Source of the DNA: Caballeronia glathei
GTDB lineage: Bacteria > Pseudomonadota > Gammaproteobacteria > Burkholderiales > Burkholderiaceae
NCBI RefSeq assembly: GCF_000698595.1
Contig: NZ_JFHC01000021.1
Coordinates: forward strand, 45,829-109,828
DNA length: 64,000 nt
Direction of reading: 5' to 3'
Of this stretch, positions 8,436-17,952 are shown piece after piece. Position 1 is the stretch's first letter, and every line of letters starts with the position of its first letter. The position numbers were made by a program, and so were the translations under genes. The notes below the pieces were generated by a model. The model ran no database searches, was not told the origin of the DNA, and worked only from the letters and a program-made list of their open reading frames with translations.

Positions 8436-9263
8436 TCAGAGGCTCGCCGCGAACGCGACGATCGCGTCGTTGAGTTCCTGCGGCGCCTGGCGGTGCGGCG
8501 AGTGTCCGCAATCCGGCAGCTTCACGAGCCGTGCGTGCGGCAGCCGCTGCCGGATCGTGTCGATCTGCAGCATCGTGCCGTACTCGTCGTCGCAGCCCTG
8601 AATGGCGAGCAGCGGACATTGGATCGAGGGCAGCACGTCCGTGATGTCCCACGCGCGAAACGCGGGATCGAGCCAGATGTCGTTCCAGCCGAAGAACGCG
8701 GAATCGACGTTGTCGTGATAGCGCGCGAGCTTCTCGCGCAGACCGGCGCGCTCGTAGGCGTGCTTCGTCTTGCCGATCGCATCCACCGACATCTGCTCGA
8801 CCACGACATGCGGCGCGATCACCACGGCGGCGCGGAGCGCCTGCGGGAAAGCGGCCGCATAGAGCAGCGCGATGGAACCGCCGTCGCTGTGCCCGATCAC
8901 CCACATGCGCCGGCGTTCGTCAGCGTCGATGCCGATCGTATCGAGCAGCGCGGGCAGCACGTCGTGGGCCTGCCGGTGCATGAAGTCGACCGACCATTTC
9001 TCGCCGGCCTCGCGAGGCGTGGAGCGTCCATAGCCCGGGCGCGAATAGACGAGCCCGCGGCAGCCGAGCGCATCGCACAGCGACTGCGGCCAGTCCTTCC
9101 ACATCGCGATCGAGCCGAGCCCTTCGTGCAGGAACACCGCGACGCCCGCGCCGGCGCGCTCCGCGCTCAGCCATTGATATTCGACGCGAAGCGGCCCGCG
9201 CTGCTCCGTGGCGGGCAGTTCCGCGAACGATGTCGGACTCGTGTTGTCTGCTGGCTGGTTCAT
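8436..9263 (-). CDS. Alpha/beta-fold hydrolase
   Basis: Cytoplasmic alpha/beta hydrolase of 275 residues, substrate unknown. The oxyanion region FLHEGLGSIAMWKDWP, the nucleophile elbow GHSDGGS, an acid in GCDDEYG and the catalytic His in DCGHSPHRQ are all present in order. A TTG at 9272 is a possible longer start, but the ATG at 9263 (MNQPADN) is taken here. No strong ribosome-binding site supports either. It lies 151 bases downstream of the LysR gene on the same strand and could be co-transcribed with it or be its target. The family includes esterases and C-C hydrolases of aromatic degradation, and no ring-cleavage genes are adjacent. Confidence 0.85.
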   Translation of the reverse strand: MNQPADNTSPTSFAELPATEQRGPLRVEYQWLSAERAGAGVAVFLHEGLGSIAMWKDWPQSLCDALGCRGLVYSRPGYGRSTPREAGEKWSVDFMHRQAHDVLPALLDTIGIDADERRRMWVIGHSDGGSIALLYAAAFPQALRAAVVIAPHVVVEQMSVDAIGKTKHAYERAGLREKLARYHDNVDSAFFGWNDIWLDPAFRAWDITDVLPSIQCPLLAIQGCDDEYGTMLQIDTIRQRLPHARLVKLPDCGHSPHRQAPQELNDAIVAFAASL

Positions 9264-9414
9264 GTTCGTCAAGATTGCGTCTGGTCGGTTGCCTGCGCGC
9301 GTCAGCCTGTGCCGTGCCGCCAGCGCTCCTCGGCGGCCCGCAAGCGAAGATGATATCGCGCGGCGCGAGCCTCGCGTTCACGGACGCGCCGAAGCGCGCC
9401 GCGCGCCTGCGCGT

Positions 9415-10347
9415 CTACGCTCGCTTCGCGCCGGCGTCGCCTGCGAACATCGACATTCTTTGCAGGATCCAGTCGAGCAGTTCGTGCGCGGCGGCGACAA
9501 GCGGACGGCCCGACTTGACGAGCAATCTCGCCTTGATGCCGCGAAAGAGCGGGTAGTCGACCGGCACGACCGCCAGCTCGCCCGACGCGATCTCGCGATA
9601 CGCCGCGAACTCGCCGATCAGCGTCACGCAGTTCTCGCTGGCGACGAAGCGCTTCAGGGCGGTGAGCGAGTTGCTGGTCAGGGTCGGCCGGATCTTGATG
9701 TTCTCGGTGAACTCCAGCAGCTTCGCGGCCTGCCCGATTCCGAACGTGGCCGGCATGATCGCGAGCGGGTAGGCGAGCATGTCCTCGATCGTGGCCGGAG
9801 AGCCCCGCAGCGCGAGCGGATGACCCGCGCGCATCAGCAGGACGATCGGCTGCGCCGAAGTCGCGCGATACTCGATGCGCGGATGCGGCGGCGGATTGTA
9901 CGCAAGGCCGATGTGCGCCCGGCCTTCGGCGACTTCCTCCAGCACGTCGTCCACTGCGAGAATCTGGATGCCGACTTCGAGCTTCGGATAGCGGGCGCAG
10001 AACGGCGTGAGCACCTCGTCGATCAGCGCGTCGACGTAGCCTTCGCTGATGGCGAGCTGCACACGGCCTTCCTGCAGCCCCTTCAACGCCTGGAGCCGGT
10101 CTTCGAGCTGCTCCTGATGCGAGCGGTAGCCACGCCAGAACTCCAGCAGATGGGCTGCCGCCTCGGTCGGCTTGACCCCCCGCGCTTCCCGCACGAAGAG
10201 GGTTGCGCCCAGTTCCTCCTCCAGCAGCCTGATCTGCCGCGTGATGACGGACGGCGACGTGTTGAGGCTGTCCGCCGCGCCGCGAATCGTGCCGTGCACG
10301 AGCACCTCGTGGAAATACCGCAACCGCTGCTGATTGATCTCTCGCAT
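9415..10347 (-). CDS. LysR family transcriptional regulator
   Basis: DNA-binding regulator of 310 residues. The N-terminal winged helix-turn-helix is clear ([20 protein letters not shown], then [19 protein letters not shown], residues 8-55), followed by a periplasmic-binding-like effector domain from about residue 90 ([14 protein letters not shown]). The ATG at 10347 was chosen because the family begins right before the helix-turn-helix; the 85-codon upstream extension is arginine-rich shadow sequence. LysR proteins usually regulate a divergent neighbour, but the upstream gene here is on the same strand. CGGTC-A-GACCG at 10472-10482 is a small palindrome upstream. Ligand and targets unknown. 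Confidence 0.92.
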   Translation of the reverse strand: MREINQQRLRYFHEVLVHGTIRGAADSLNTSPSVITRQIRLLEEELGATLFVREARGVKPTEAAAHLLEFWRGYRSHQEQLEDRLQALKGLQEGRVQLAISEGYVDALIDEVLTPFCARYPKLEVGIQILAVDDVLEEVAEGRAHIGLAYNPPPHPRIEYRATSAQPIVLLMRAGHPLALRGSPATIEDMLAYPLAIMPATFGIGQAAKLLEFTENIKIRPTLTSNSLTALKRFVASENCVTLIGEFAAYREIASGELAVVPVDYPLFRGIKARLLVKSGRPLVAAAHELLDWILQRMSMFAGDAGAKRA

Positions 10348-10623
10348 GTCCTCTCGCGCTCCTGTGCGCCGTCGCGTTGCCCGGAAGACAACGATACGTG
10401 AACCTGGTTGCTCCCGCCAGATTCTTGCGCGCGGATCAGGCTGCGGCGAAGGCCCCATGCGGGCAATCGGTCGGTCAGACCGGATCGGCGCGTTCGGACC
10501 TGGAGCGCTCGCGCATGCACGGCCCTTGTAAAAGAGACATGCCGTACAGCATATTTCGCGCGTTTGCCAAGGCGAGCGGCCGGGTCCCGCGCAGTAAAAC
10601 ATGGCGCGCGTGACAGGTCGGGG

Positions 10624-11475
10624 TCATGTTGCTGCCCGTTGCAGCATCGGATACGTGAAGAGAAAAAAGTGCATGGCGTTCAGGCCGAAGTGCGCGAGCA
10701 CGGATGCCTGAAGTCCTCCGTGCCGGTAGGCGAGACCGTAGCCGATACCCGCGATGCTGCCCACCACGACCCATTGCCAGCCGCCGGAGACATGCGCAAG
10801 CCCGAACAATGCCGCCGCGATCACGAGGGCAAGCACCTTGCCGGAAGGCCGCGCGCCGAGGAGACGACCCAGTCCCCCTTGCAGATAGCCCCGAAAGAAC
10901 GCTTCTTCCGCAAACGAGACGAGCAGGAGATTGTTGAGCAGGAAAAGCCAGCTCGCGGCAGGCCACTTGGGCGCCCATGCCACGAGCCCGATGCTCCATG
11001 CGACGATCAGGCAAGCCGCCGCCGTCGCGAACATGCCGCCGATCCCCGCTTTCAGCGAGGCGCCTGCCGTGTGCCGCGGCCGCACCCACGGCAGCACGAG
11101 CAGCAGCCAGAAGCCGACCAGCGGCTTGTCGAGATTGAGATACATCGTGAAGGGCACGGCGTCGGGCGTGAAGCGCTCGGGACCTATGACCCGCGCATTG
11201 TGAAAGCCCGGCAGCCAGTGCATGCTCAGCGCGACCGCGAGCACGATGAAGAGCGCATGTCCTCCAAAGCGCAGCCACGCCTTGCGTTCCTGCGGCACCG
11301 CGCAGGCGGCGGCCAGGAGCAGCGCGAGAGGCATCAGCGCCTCGAAACCGAGTTGCCCGTTCGCGAGCGCGGCGCCGTAGCCGCATACGAGGAGCGCGAG
11401 GCTCAGCCATCGGAAAGCGGATACCCACGTCGCCGGGGCGGCAAGGAAGATCGCAACCCATGGCAATGCCGACAT
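10624..11475 (-). CDS. CPBP family intramembrane glutamic endopeptidase
   Basis: Polytopic membrane protein of 283 residues with about eight hydrophobic segments. The CPBP/Abi family motifs are intact: the Glu-Glu-x3-Arg motif in EEAFFRGYLQGGLG, GLAHVSGGWQWVVVGS with the second conserved His, and HFGLNAMHF with the third His/Asn pair. Such proteins cleave prenylated or peptide substrates inside the membrane, and in bacteria some give bacteriocin immunity. The ATG at 11475 has AAGGAG 5 bases upstream, and the longer frame to 11577 is rejected. It is probably a single-gene unit. The physiological substrate is unknown. Confidence 0.88.
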   Translation of the reverse strand: MSALPWVAIFLAAPATWVSAFRWLSLALLVCGYGAALANGQLGFEALMPLALLLAAACAVPQERKAWLRFGGHALFIVLAVALSMHWLPGFHNARVIGPERFTPDAVPFTMYLNLDKPLVGFWLLLVLPWVRPRHTAGASLKAGIGGMFATAAACLIVAWSIGLVAWAPKWPAASWLFLLNNLLLVSFAEEAFFRGYLQGGLGRLLGARPSGKVLALVIAAALFGLAHVSGGWQWVVVGSIAGIGYGLAYRHGGLQASVLAHFGLNAMHFFLFTYPMLQRAAT

Positions 11476-11669
11476 ACCCGCTCCTTGAATGAATGTCCCG
11501 GGAAATGCGGAGGAAATGGCCCGCCGATCCGATTGTCGGGTCGAAGGATACCTCAGCTGCTTCGCATGCACATCCATTGTGCGCGGTCCGCGCCGGGCAC
11601 AGCGCGTGCTGAAGACCGGATGCTGGTGCGCATACCCGTCGCGCCGTCAATCACAACCGGAGGTCGATC

Positions 11670-11990
11670 ATGAAGTCGCTCGTCAAGGCAGTGGCCATTA
11701 CCGCCGTCGTCGCGTTGCCCGTGCTGTCGTTCGCGCAGTCGAACGAGCCGGTCACCCGGGCAGAAGTTCGACAGGACCTGATGCAGGTGGAAAGCGCAGG
11801 CTACAACCCCGCAGCCGATGACCGGACCACGTATCCGGAGAAGGCTCAGGCCGCAGAGCAACAGCTGCATCCGCAGAGCGGTCAGATGCAGCAGGGCTAT
11901 GGCGGCAGCAACAGCGGCTCGTCCGCCGCGGGCATGGGCGCGCGGCCGATGCCGAGAGACGGCACGAAGCCGATCTACTTCGGCCACTGA
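11670..11990 (+). CDS. DUF4148 small secreted protein
   Basis: Exported protein of 106 residues. The signal peptide MKSLVKAVAITAVVALPVLS is cleaved near SFA-QS, and the DUF4148 core VTRAEVRQDLMQVESAGYNP follows, the most typical version in this window. The tail is Gln/Gly/Ser-rich and ends GTKPIYFGH. GGAGG is placed 7 bases before the ATG. It is convergent with the cytochrome P450 gene, 39 bases away. Function unknown. Confidence 0.87.
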   Translation: MKSLVKAVAITAVVALPVLSFAQSNEPVTRAEVRQDLMQVESAGYNPAADDRTTYPEKAQAAEQQLHPQSGQMQQGYGGSNSGSSAAGMGARPMPRDGTKPIYFGH

Positions 11991-12029
11991 TCCGGTGCCA
12001 CGGCGACATGCAGCGTCAAGCTACGAACG

Positions 12030-13226
12030 CTATGCAGCGATCAGCGACTCCACGCCGCGGATGCTGTTGCGCGGGTGCCAGCGCAGGTCGCCGAGATTGG
12101 CGATCTGCAGGTCCGGCATCCGCGTGAAGAGCGTCGAGAGCGCGATTTCGATTTCGAGCAGCGCGAGCCGCGCGCCGAGGCAGTAATGAATGCCGCCGCC
12201 GAAGGTCACGATGCGGCCATGATCGCCGCGCTCGATATCGAGCGTGTCGGCATCGGCAAAGCGCGCGGGATCGCGATTGGCGCTGCCGAGCAGCATGAAG
12301 ACCACCGTATCGCGGGGCAGCGCGACCCCGGCTATTTCCATGTCCTCCGTCACCGCGCGCGTGACCATCTGCACCGACCCGTCGTAGCGCATGCATTCCG
12401 CGACGGCCTTCGGCATCAGCGAGAGATCGCGCCCGAGCTTCGCCAGTTGCGCGGGATGCCGGTGCAGGGAGATCAGCGCATTGCCGATCATGCTCGAGGT
12501 GGTCTCGTGGCCGGCCGCGAACAGCAGGATCACGTTGGAGACGATCTCCTCGTCGGTGAGTGATTCGCCTTCCTCTTCGAGTGTCGTCAGAGACGAGATG
12601 AGATCGCTGCCGGGCTTCGAGCGGCGGCGCTCGACGAGACCGGCGAAATACTCCTGAAGCACGTGGATCGAGTCGTTCGCGGCCTTTAGACGCTCGCCGT
12701 CGAGCGGTGCGGCATCGAGCGCGGCGGAGATCCTGTTGGTCGTCCTGCTGAGCTGCGCCGCTTCTTCCAGGGGCACGTCGAGAAGCCCGCAGATGATCCT
12801 GATCGGCAGCGGCAGCGCGAAGTCCTCGATGAGATCGACGCGCTCGCGCGAAGCGAACCCGTCGACCAGTTGGTTCGCCGCGTTGGCTGCGATCTCGCGC
12901 AGGTTCTCGATCTGCCGCGCGTTGAACGCTTTCATCAGCAGCGCGCGCAGGCGCGTGTGCGCGGGCGGGTTCATCATCAGCAGCATGCGCGCGATGGCCT
13001 GGAAGACGGGCTGGTTCGGTCCATCGTCGCCGTAACGCGCGCGAACACTCCTCATGTAATCCTTGCCCATCCGCCGCTCGTGCAGAACCTCCTCGACGAC
13101 CGCGTACTGCCCCGTGAGCACGGCACCGGGTGCGATCTGCGTGAAGGGGCCGGCGGCGCGAACTTCTTCATAGAGCGTATAGGGATTGGCGAAAAATTCA
13201 GGCGACGAGAGATCTGCGAATTTCAT
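12030..13226 (-). CDS. Cytochrome P450
   Basis: Heme-thiolate monooxygenase of 398 residues, soluble bacterial class. Diagnostic motifs are in order: the I-helix oxygen-activation motif AAGHETTSSM, the K-helix E-x-x-R in ECMR, and the heme-binding loop FGGGIHYCLGARLA with the proximal Cys. The ATG at 13226 gives the usual length, but has no good ribosome-binding site. AAGGA at 13244-13248 is too far from it, so the true start may be upstream. No ferredoxin, ferredoxin reductase or fused reductase is near, so electrons must come from elsewhere. Substrate unknown. Confidence 0.93.
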   Translation of the reverse strand: MKFADLSSPEFFANPYTLYEEVRAAGPFTQIAPGAVLTGQYAVVEEVLHERRMGKDYMRSVRARYGDDGPNQPVFQAIARMLLMMNPPAHTRLRALLMKAFNARQIENLREIAANAANQLVDGFASRERVDLIEDFALPLPIRIICGLLDVPLEEAAQLSRTTNRISAALDAAPLDGERLKAANDSIHVLQEYFAGLVERRRSKPGSDLISSLTTLEEEGESLTDEEIVSNVILLFAAGHETTSSMIGNALISLHRHPAQLAKLGRDLSLMPKAVAECMRYDGSVQMVTRAVTEDMEIAGVALPRDTVVFMLLGSANRDPARFADADTLDIERGDHGRIVTFGGGIHYCLGARLALLEIEIALSTLFTRMPDLQIANLGDLRWHPRNSIRGVESLIAA

Positions 13227-13500
13227 GGACGGGTCCAGGACGATCCTTGAGTGATTGAATGGGCCACCGATTGCGGACCATTCCTGAACAACAGCCGAGC
13301 GAGGTGTTCTATTCCATTGCCGACTGTTTGTCCGCAAGAAGGTTGAATTGCGGCGCGTCCACGCGCGCGACATGGAATATCCGCGGCATGTCGTCCGTTA
13401 TGAAAGCGCAGACCCGCCGAATTGTTCGCAACGCGCCTGCATTCACGACCGTCCCGCTTCGTCGGGCACCCGCATCATCAGACATCCCCGGATACGCCAA

Positions 13501-14034
13501 ATGAACACCTCGCCCACTTCACTCCGCCGCCTTGCCGCGGCTGGTACCGCCGGCTCGCTGGGCCTCGCGCTCGCCGCTCTCTGGGCGCCCGCGCATGCCG
13601 AGACCGCGCCCTTGTTGCCCGTGCCGCCGCAGTCGCAGCAGGTTGCCTCGATGAACGCTTCCGGCGTTCAGGTCTATTCGTGCGAATACGGCGAGGGGCA
13701 TCGGCTCGGCTGGGTGTTCAAGCATCCGCAGGCGACGCTGTATGACGGGAGCGGCCGCGCGTCCATCCGGCATGGGGCCGGGCCGTCGTGGGAGGCCGAC
13801 GACGGCAGCCGCATCGTGGGACACGTGATCGCGCAGGCGCCCGCTGCGGCGGCGGAGAGCATTGCTCAACTGCTGCTCGAGACGAAGAGTGTCGCGGGTG
13901 CGGGGACGCTGTCGGAAGTGCGCTACGTCGAGCGCCTCGATACGGTCGGCGGCATGATGCCGCGCGAAGCGTGCACGGCCGAGCATCAGACCGGCAGTTC
14001 GCCTTATGTTGCGCGCTACGTATTCCTCAAATAG
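13501..14034 (+). CDS. DUF3455 domain secreted protein
   Basis: Exported protein of 177 residues, function unknown. The signal peptide runs to about residue 33 (ALAALWAPAHA-ET). The mature region carries the DUF3455 pattern: VQVYSCEYGEGHRLGWVFKHP near residue 58, where a base or aroma-like pocket begins, then PSWEADDGSRIVG and RYVERLDTVGG near the end. The ATG at 13501 gives a proper signal peptide, while the 50 upstream in-frame codons do not. It is divergent from the P450 gene with a 274-base intergenic space in which I saw no clear element. The family is also found in fungi and plant-associated bacteria. Confidence 0.8.
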   Translation: MNTSPTSLRRLAAAGTAGSLGLALAALWAPAHAETAPLLPVPPQSQQVASMNASGVQVYSCEYGEGHRLGWVFKHPQATLYDGSGRASIRHGAGPSWEADDGSRIVGHVIAQAPAAAAESIAQLLLETKSVAGAGTLSEVRYVERLDTVGGMMPREACTAEHQTGSSPYVARYVFLK

Positions 14035-14252
14035 CACGCAGGCGGCATGCGGCGCGGCCGCCCCGGCCGCGCGCGCCCGCTTCATGCACGCCTCAAGCAC
14101 GCCTCATCGGTCCCTCATTGCTCTTTCATATTCGCACGGTCCGCTGGACCTTCAAGCCGATATCTCTTCGAATCCCGGAATAAAGCGCGTTGCGTGATTG
14201 TTCTGTGTGACATGAGATACGCACCGACCTCCTCTCGCTCCTCCTGCACGAC

Positions 14253-15320
14253 ATGCCGATGAATCCGACGTCACTACCCGTCACCGAATGGCTCGCCGAT
14301 ATCGCGGGCGATGCGCCATGCGGCCCGGACCTGGAGTACGACCCGTCCTTCCTCGCGCTGGAACGCGCCGCGAGCGGCCGTCCCGATGCCGAATACGGCG
14401 ATACGCTCGTCGCGGCGGTGCCGCCCGACTGGAATGAAACCGAGACGCTGTGCATCGAGTTGCTTGCACGAAGCCGCGACCTGCGCGTCGTCGCCTATCT
14501 GTCGAGGGCGCGCCTCGCGCGTCGCGGTATCGAAGGGCTCGCAGAAGGGCTCGCGCTGATCGAGGGCCTGCTCGAGAGGCAGTGGGACGCCGTGCATCCG
14601 CAACTCGACGTGAGCGAGGGCAACGACTCCACGGCGCGCGTGAATGCGCTCGCGCCGTTCGCGGACCCGACCGGCATCGCCAACGATCTCGCCGATATCG
14701 CGCTGGTACCGCAGATGCCGACGCAGCCGGCCGCGGTGACACTGCGCCAGTGGATGTGGGCCTCCGGTGAGGCTGCGGTGCCGAACCAGCAGGTTGCGCT
14801 GAGCGCAGCCGAGATCGATGCCGCGATCGCTGCATCGATCGGGACCGCGCAAACGTCGCACGCGGCGGCGGTGGCGGCACTCGCGAGCGTGGAGCGCATC
14901 GAGGCCGTGCTCACGGAGCATGTCGGCGTGGCGGGTGCGATCGATCTCGCACCGCTCAAGCTGCCGCTTCAACGCATCGGCGCGTTCCTCGGCGAGCGGC
15001 TCGCGAAGCTCGGCGCGGCGGCGAACGCAAGCGCGGCTGATGCGACCGACGCCAACGCCACGAACGACGCTAGTAATGCAACGGCCGCGGCGCACGCAGC
15101 GGCACCGGACCCGTCACGGATCGCATCGCGCGGCGACGTCACCGCGATGATCGACCGCATCTGCGACTACTACGCGCGCCAGGAGCCGTCGAGCCCCGTG
15201 CCGCTCATTCTGATGCGGGCGCGCGGACTCGTCGACAAAACCTTCATCGACATCATGCGGGACCTCGCACCCGACGGGCTCGCGCAGGTCACCGTCGTGA
15301 CCGGCGCAAGCCCCGACTGA
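14253..15320 (+). CDS. tssA: Type VI secretion protein TssA (ImpA family)
   Basis: Cytoplasmic T6SS cap/priming protein that guides assembly of tube and sheath, 355 residues, the short TssA class. The ImpA N-terminal domain is visible (PCGPDLEYDPSFLALE at residues 22-37, LLERQWDAVHPQLD near 105). After an Ala/Asn/Thr-rich linker near residues 255-285 comes the short C-terminal region (RICDYYARQEPSSPVPLIL) typical of this class. It is the first gene of the T6SS operon, 31 bases before tssB. ATG codons at 14253 and 14259 are both possible. No strong promoter motif was identified in the 218 bases upstream. Confidence 0.93.
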   Translation: MPMNPTSLPVTEWLADIAGDAPCGPDLEYDPSFLALERAASGRPDAEYGDTLVAAVPPDWNETETLCIELLARSRDLRVVAYLSRARLARRGIEGLAEGLALIEGLLERQWDAVHPQLDVSEGNDSTARVNALAPFADPTGIANDLADIALVPQMPTQPAAVTLRQWMWASGEAAVPNQQVALSAAEIDAAIAASIGTAQTSHAAAVAALASVERIEAVLTEHVGVAGAIDLAPLKLPLQRIGAFLGERLAKLGAAANASAADATDANATNDASNATAAAHAAAPDPSRIASRGDVTAMIDRICDYYARQEPSSPVPLILMRARGLVDKTFIDIMRDLAPDGLAQVTVVTGASPD

Positions 15321-15351
15321 AGCGAACCCCACCAACCGGAGAGCAACCAGC

Positions 15352-15858
15352 ATGGCCAAGGAAAGCAGTCAGAAATTCATCGCACGCAATCGTGCGCCGC
15401 GTGTGCAGATCGAGTACGACGTCGAAGTGTACGGCTCGGAGAAGAAGGTGCATCTGCCGTTCGTGATGGGCGTCGTGTCGGATCTGTCCGGCCAGCCTGC
15501 CGAGCCGCTGCCGCCCGTCGCAGAGCGCAAGTTCCTCGAAATCGACATCGACAATTTCGACGACCGTCTGCGCGCGATGAAGCCGCGCGTCGCGCTGCAG
15601 GTGCAGAACACGCTGACGGGCGAGGGCCGGCTCGGCGTGGACATGACCTTCGAGAGCATGGACGACTTCTCGCCCGGCGCCGTGGCGCGGAAGGTCGAGC
15701 CGCTCGCAAGGCTGCTCGAGGCACGCAGCCAGTTGCGCAACCTGCTCACCTACATGGACGGCAAGACGGATGCCGAGCAACTGGTCGCGAAGCTGCTCGA
15801 GGACCCCGCGCTCCTTCAGTCGCTCGCCGCCGCGCCCAAGCCCGCCGACGAAGCATGA
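15352..15858 (+). CDS. tssB: Type VI secretion sheath small subunit TssB (VipA)
   Basis: Small subunit of the contractile sheath, 168 residues, usual size. The conserved opening SSQKFIARNRAPRVQIEYDV and the PFVMGVVSDLSG segment are diagnostic of VipA/TssB. It assembles with TssC, encoded 46 bases downstream. A GGAG motif precedes the ATG. Cytoplasmic, part of the phage-tail-like sheath. Confidence 0.96.
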   Translation: MAKESSQKFIARNRAPRVQIEYDVEVYGSEKKVHLPFVMGVVSDLSGQPAEPLPPVAERKFLEIDIDNFDDRLRAMKPRVALQVQNTLTGEGRLGVDMTFESMDDFSPGAVARKVEPLARLLEARSQLRNLLTYMDGKTDAEQLVAKLLEDPALLQSLAAAPKPADEA

Positions 15859-15904
15859 GGCCCTGACGGCCGCCCTTCATTCACAGACACATTCAGGAAC
15901 AGCA

Positions 15905-17413
15905 ATGGCAGACCTCACCCCCGACCCGCAGCAGCAGGAAGCGTCCGCACAGTCCGTGCAGGCGGATGCAACGAGCGAGTTCGACCGGCTACTGCAGAAG
16001 GCATTCAAGCCGAAGACGGAGCGCGCCAAGGACGCCGTGGAAAGCGCGGTGCGCACGCTCGCCGAACAGGCGCTGCTCGACACGCAGCTCGTATCCGACG
16101 ACGTGCTCGCCACCATCGAATCGCTGATCGCGAAGATCGACGAGAAGCTCAGCACGCAGATCAACGTGATCCTGCATTCCGAGCAGTTCCAGAAAGTCGA
16201 GAGCGCCTGGCGCGGACTGCACTATCTCGTCACGAACACCGAGAGCGACGAGTCGCTCAAGCTGCGCGTGATGGACATCTCGAAGGAGGAACTGCATCGC
16301 ACGCTGCGCAAGTACAAGGGCGTCGCGTGGGATCAGAGCCCGATCTTCAAGAAGCTCTACGAAGAGGAATACGGCCAGTTCGGCGGCGAGCCCTACGGCG
16401 CGCTGGTGGCGGATTACTACTTCGATCACAGCGCGCCCGACGTCGATCTGCTCACGCAGATCAGCAAGATTTCGGCGGCGGCCCACGCGCCGTTCATCGC
16501 CGGCGCGGACCCCTCCGTCATGCTGATGGAATCGTGGCAGGAACTCGCCAATCCGCGCGACCTGACGAAGATCTTCCAGACGCCGGAGCACGCCGCATGG
16601 CGCAGCCTGCGCGAATCGGAGGACTCGCGCTATATCGGCCTCGCGATGCCGCGCTTTCTCGCGCGCGCGCCGTACGGCGCGAAGACGAGCCCCGTCGAGG
16701 AGTTCGACTTCGAGGAAGACACCGCCGGCGCCGACGCGAACAAGTACGCATGGGCGAACGCGGCCTACGCGATGGCGACCAACATCAACCGCTCGTTCAA
16801 GGTCTACGGCTGGTGTTCGCGCATTCGCGGCATCGAGTCGGGCGGGGCGGTGGAGGGCCTGCCGGTCCATGCATTCCCGACCGACGATGGCGGCGTCGAC
16901 ATGAAATGCCCGACCGAGATCGCGATCAGCGACCGGCGCGAGGCCGAACTGGCGAAGAACGGCTTCATGCCGCTCGTGCACAAGAAGAACTCCGACTTCG
17001 CGGCGTTCATTGGCGCGCAGTCGCTCAACAAGCCCGCCGAATACGAAGATCCCGACGCGACCGCCAATGCCAACCTGGCCGCGCGCCTGCCGTATCTCTT
17101 CGCGTGCAGCCGCTTCGCGCACTACCTGAAGTGCATCGCGCGCGACAAGATCGGCAGCTTCAAGGAGAAGGCGGACATGCAGCGCTGGCTGCAGGACTGG
17201 ATTCTCCAGTACGTCGACGGAGACCCCGCGCATTCGACGGAAGCCACCAAGGCGCGCCGTCCGCTCGCGGCGGCTGAAGTCGTGGTCGAGGAGGTGGAAG
17301 GCAATCCCGGCTACTACACGTCCAAGTTCTTCCTGCGCCCGCACTATCAGCTCGAAGGGCTGACGGTGTCGCTGCGCCTCGTTTCAAAGCTGCCTTCCGC
17401 CAAGGCGGCCTGA
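15905..17413 (+). CDS. tssC: Type VI secretion sheath large subunit TssC (VipB)
   Basis: Large subunit of the contractile sheath, 502 residues, normal length. Conserved VipB segments include LSTQINVILHSEQFQKVESA with WRGLHYLV following (about residues 80-110), FGGEPYGALVADYYFDH near 160, and the C-terminal KFFLRPHYQLEGLTVSLRLV. The ATG at 15905 (MADLTPDPQ) is preferred to the in-frame start at 15770, which lies inside tssB. It pairs with TssB to form the sheath disassembled by ClpV. Confidence 0.96.
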   Translation: MADLTPDPQQQEASAQSVQADATSEFDRLLQKAFKPKTERAKDAVESAVRTLAEQALLDTQLVSDDVLATIESLIAKIDEKLSTQINVILHSEQFQKVESAWRGLHYLVTNTESDESLKLRVMDISKEELHRTLRKYKGVAWDQSPIFKKLYEEEYGQFGGEPYGALVADYYFDHSAPDVDLLTQISKISAAAHAPFIAGADPSVMLMESWQELANPRDLTKIFQTPEHAAWRSLRESEDSRYIGLAMPRFLARAPYGAKTSPVEEFDFEEDTAGADANKYAWANAAYAMATNINRSFKVYGWCSRIRGIESGGAVEGLPVHAFPTDDGGVDMKCPTEIAISDRREAELAKNGFMPLVHKKNSDFAAFIGAQSLNKPAEYEDPDATANANLAARLPYLFACSRFAHYLKCIARDKIGSFKEKADMQRWLQDWILQYVDGDPAHSTEATKARRPLAAAEVVVEEVEGNPGYYTSKFFLRPHYQLEGLTVSLRLVSKLPSAKAA

Positions 17414-17456
17414 ATTCACCGTGTCGTTCAAATCATTTCAAACAAAGGAGTAATAC

Positions 17457-17945
17457 ATGGCAGTCGATATTTTCTTGAAGCTCGGCGACGTGAAAGGCGA
17501 ATCGCTCGACAAGACGCACCAGGGCGAGATCGACGTGCTCTCGTGGAACTGGGGCATGAGCCAGTCCGGCACGATGCATCTCGGGACGGGCGGCGGCGGC
17601 GGCAAGGTGGCCGTGCAGGACCTGTCGATCACGAAGTACACGGACAAGGCGACGCCCGCCATCATCACCGCCTGCGCGAAGGGATCGCACTATCCGACCG
17701 TGGTCCTGACCGTGCGCAAGGCCGCGGGCAACGCGCCGCTCGAGTACTACAAGATCACGATGGAAAAGGCGCTGGTGACGAACTACGCGACGGGCGGCTC
17801 GGGCGGCGAAGACCGCTTCACCGAAGTCGTGTCGCTGAACTTCGAGAAGTACCACGTCGAGTATCAGCCGCAAAGCCCGGACGGCTCGAAGGACGGCGGT
17901 GTCGTCGAGAGCAAGTGGAACATCCCGGCGAACGCCGAGGCCTGA
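17457..17945 (+). CDS. hcp: Hcp tube protein (TssD)
   Basis: Hexameric inner-tube protein, secreted on firing, 162 residues. It opens AVDIFLKLGDVKGESLDKTH, with IDVLSWNWGMSQSGTMHLG next, the classical Hcp pattern. There is no C-terminal effector extension. AAAGGAG stands 7 bases before the ATG, the best ribosome-binding site of the operon, fitting the high output needed. Encoded between tssC and tssE. Confidence 0.96.
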   Translation: MAVDIFLKLGDVKGESLDKTHQGEIDVLSWNWGMSQSGTMHLGTGGGGGKVAVQDLSITKYTDKATPAIITACAKGSHYPTVVLTVRKAAGNAPLEYYKITMEKALVTNYATGGSGGEDRFTEVVSLNFEKYHVEYQPQSPDGSKDGGVVESKWNIPANAEA

Positions 17946-17952
17946 TGCCCTC

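Noticed and set aside
10408..11673. A 421-codon plus-strand frame opposite the CPBP protease gene
   Set aside because: Shadow frame; the minus strand shows the full set of CPBP motifs and a good ribosome-binding site.
14035..14252. Sigma-54 promoter upstream of tssA
   Set aside because: TTCGCACG-N4-GCTGG near 14131 resembles the -24 element loosely, but the essential GG and TTGC elements do not match.
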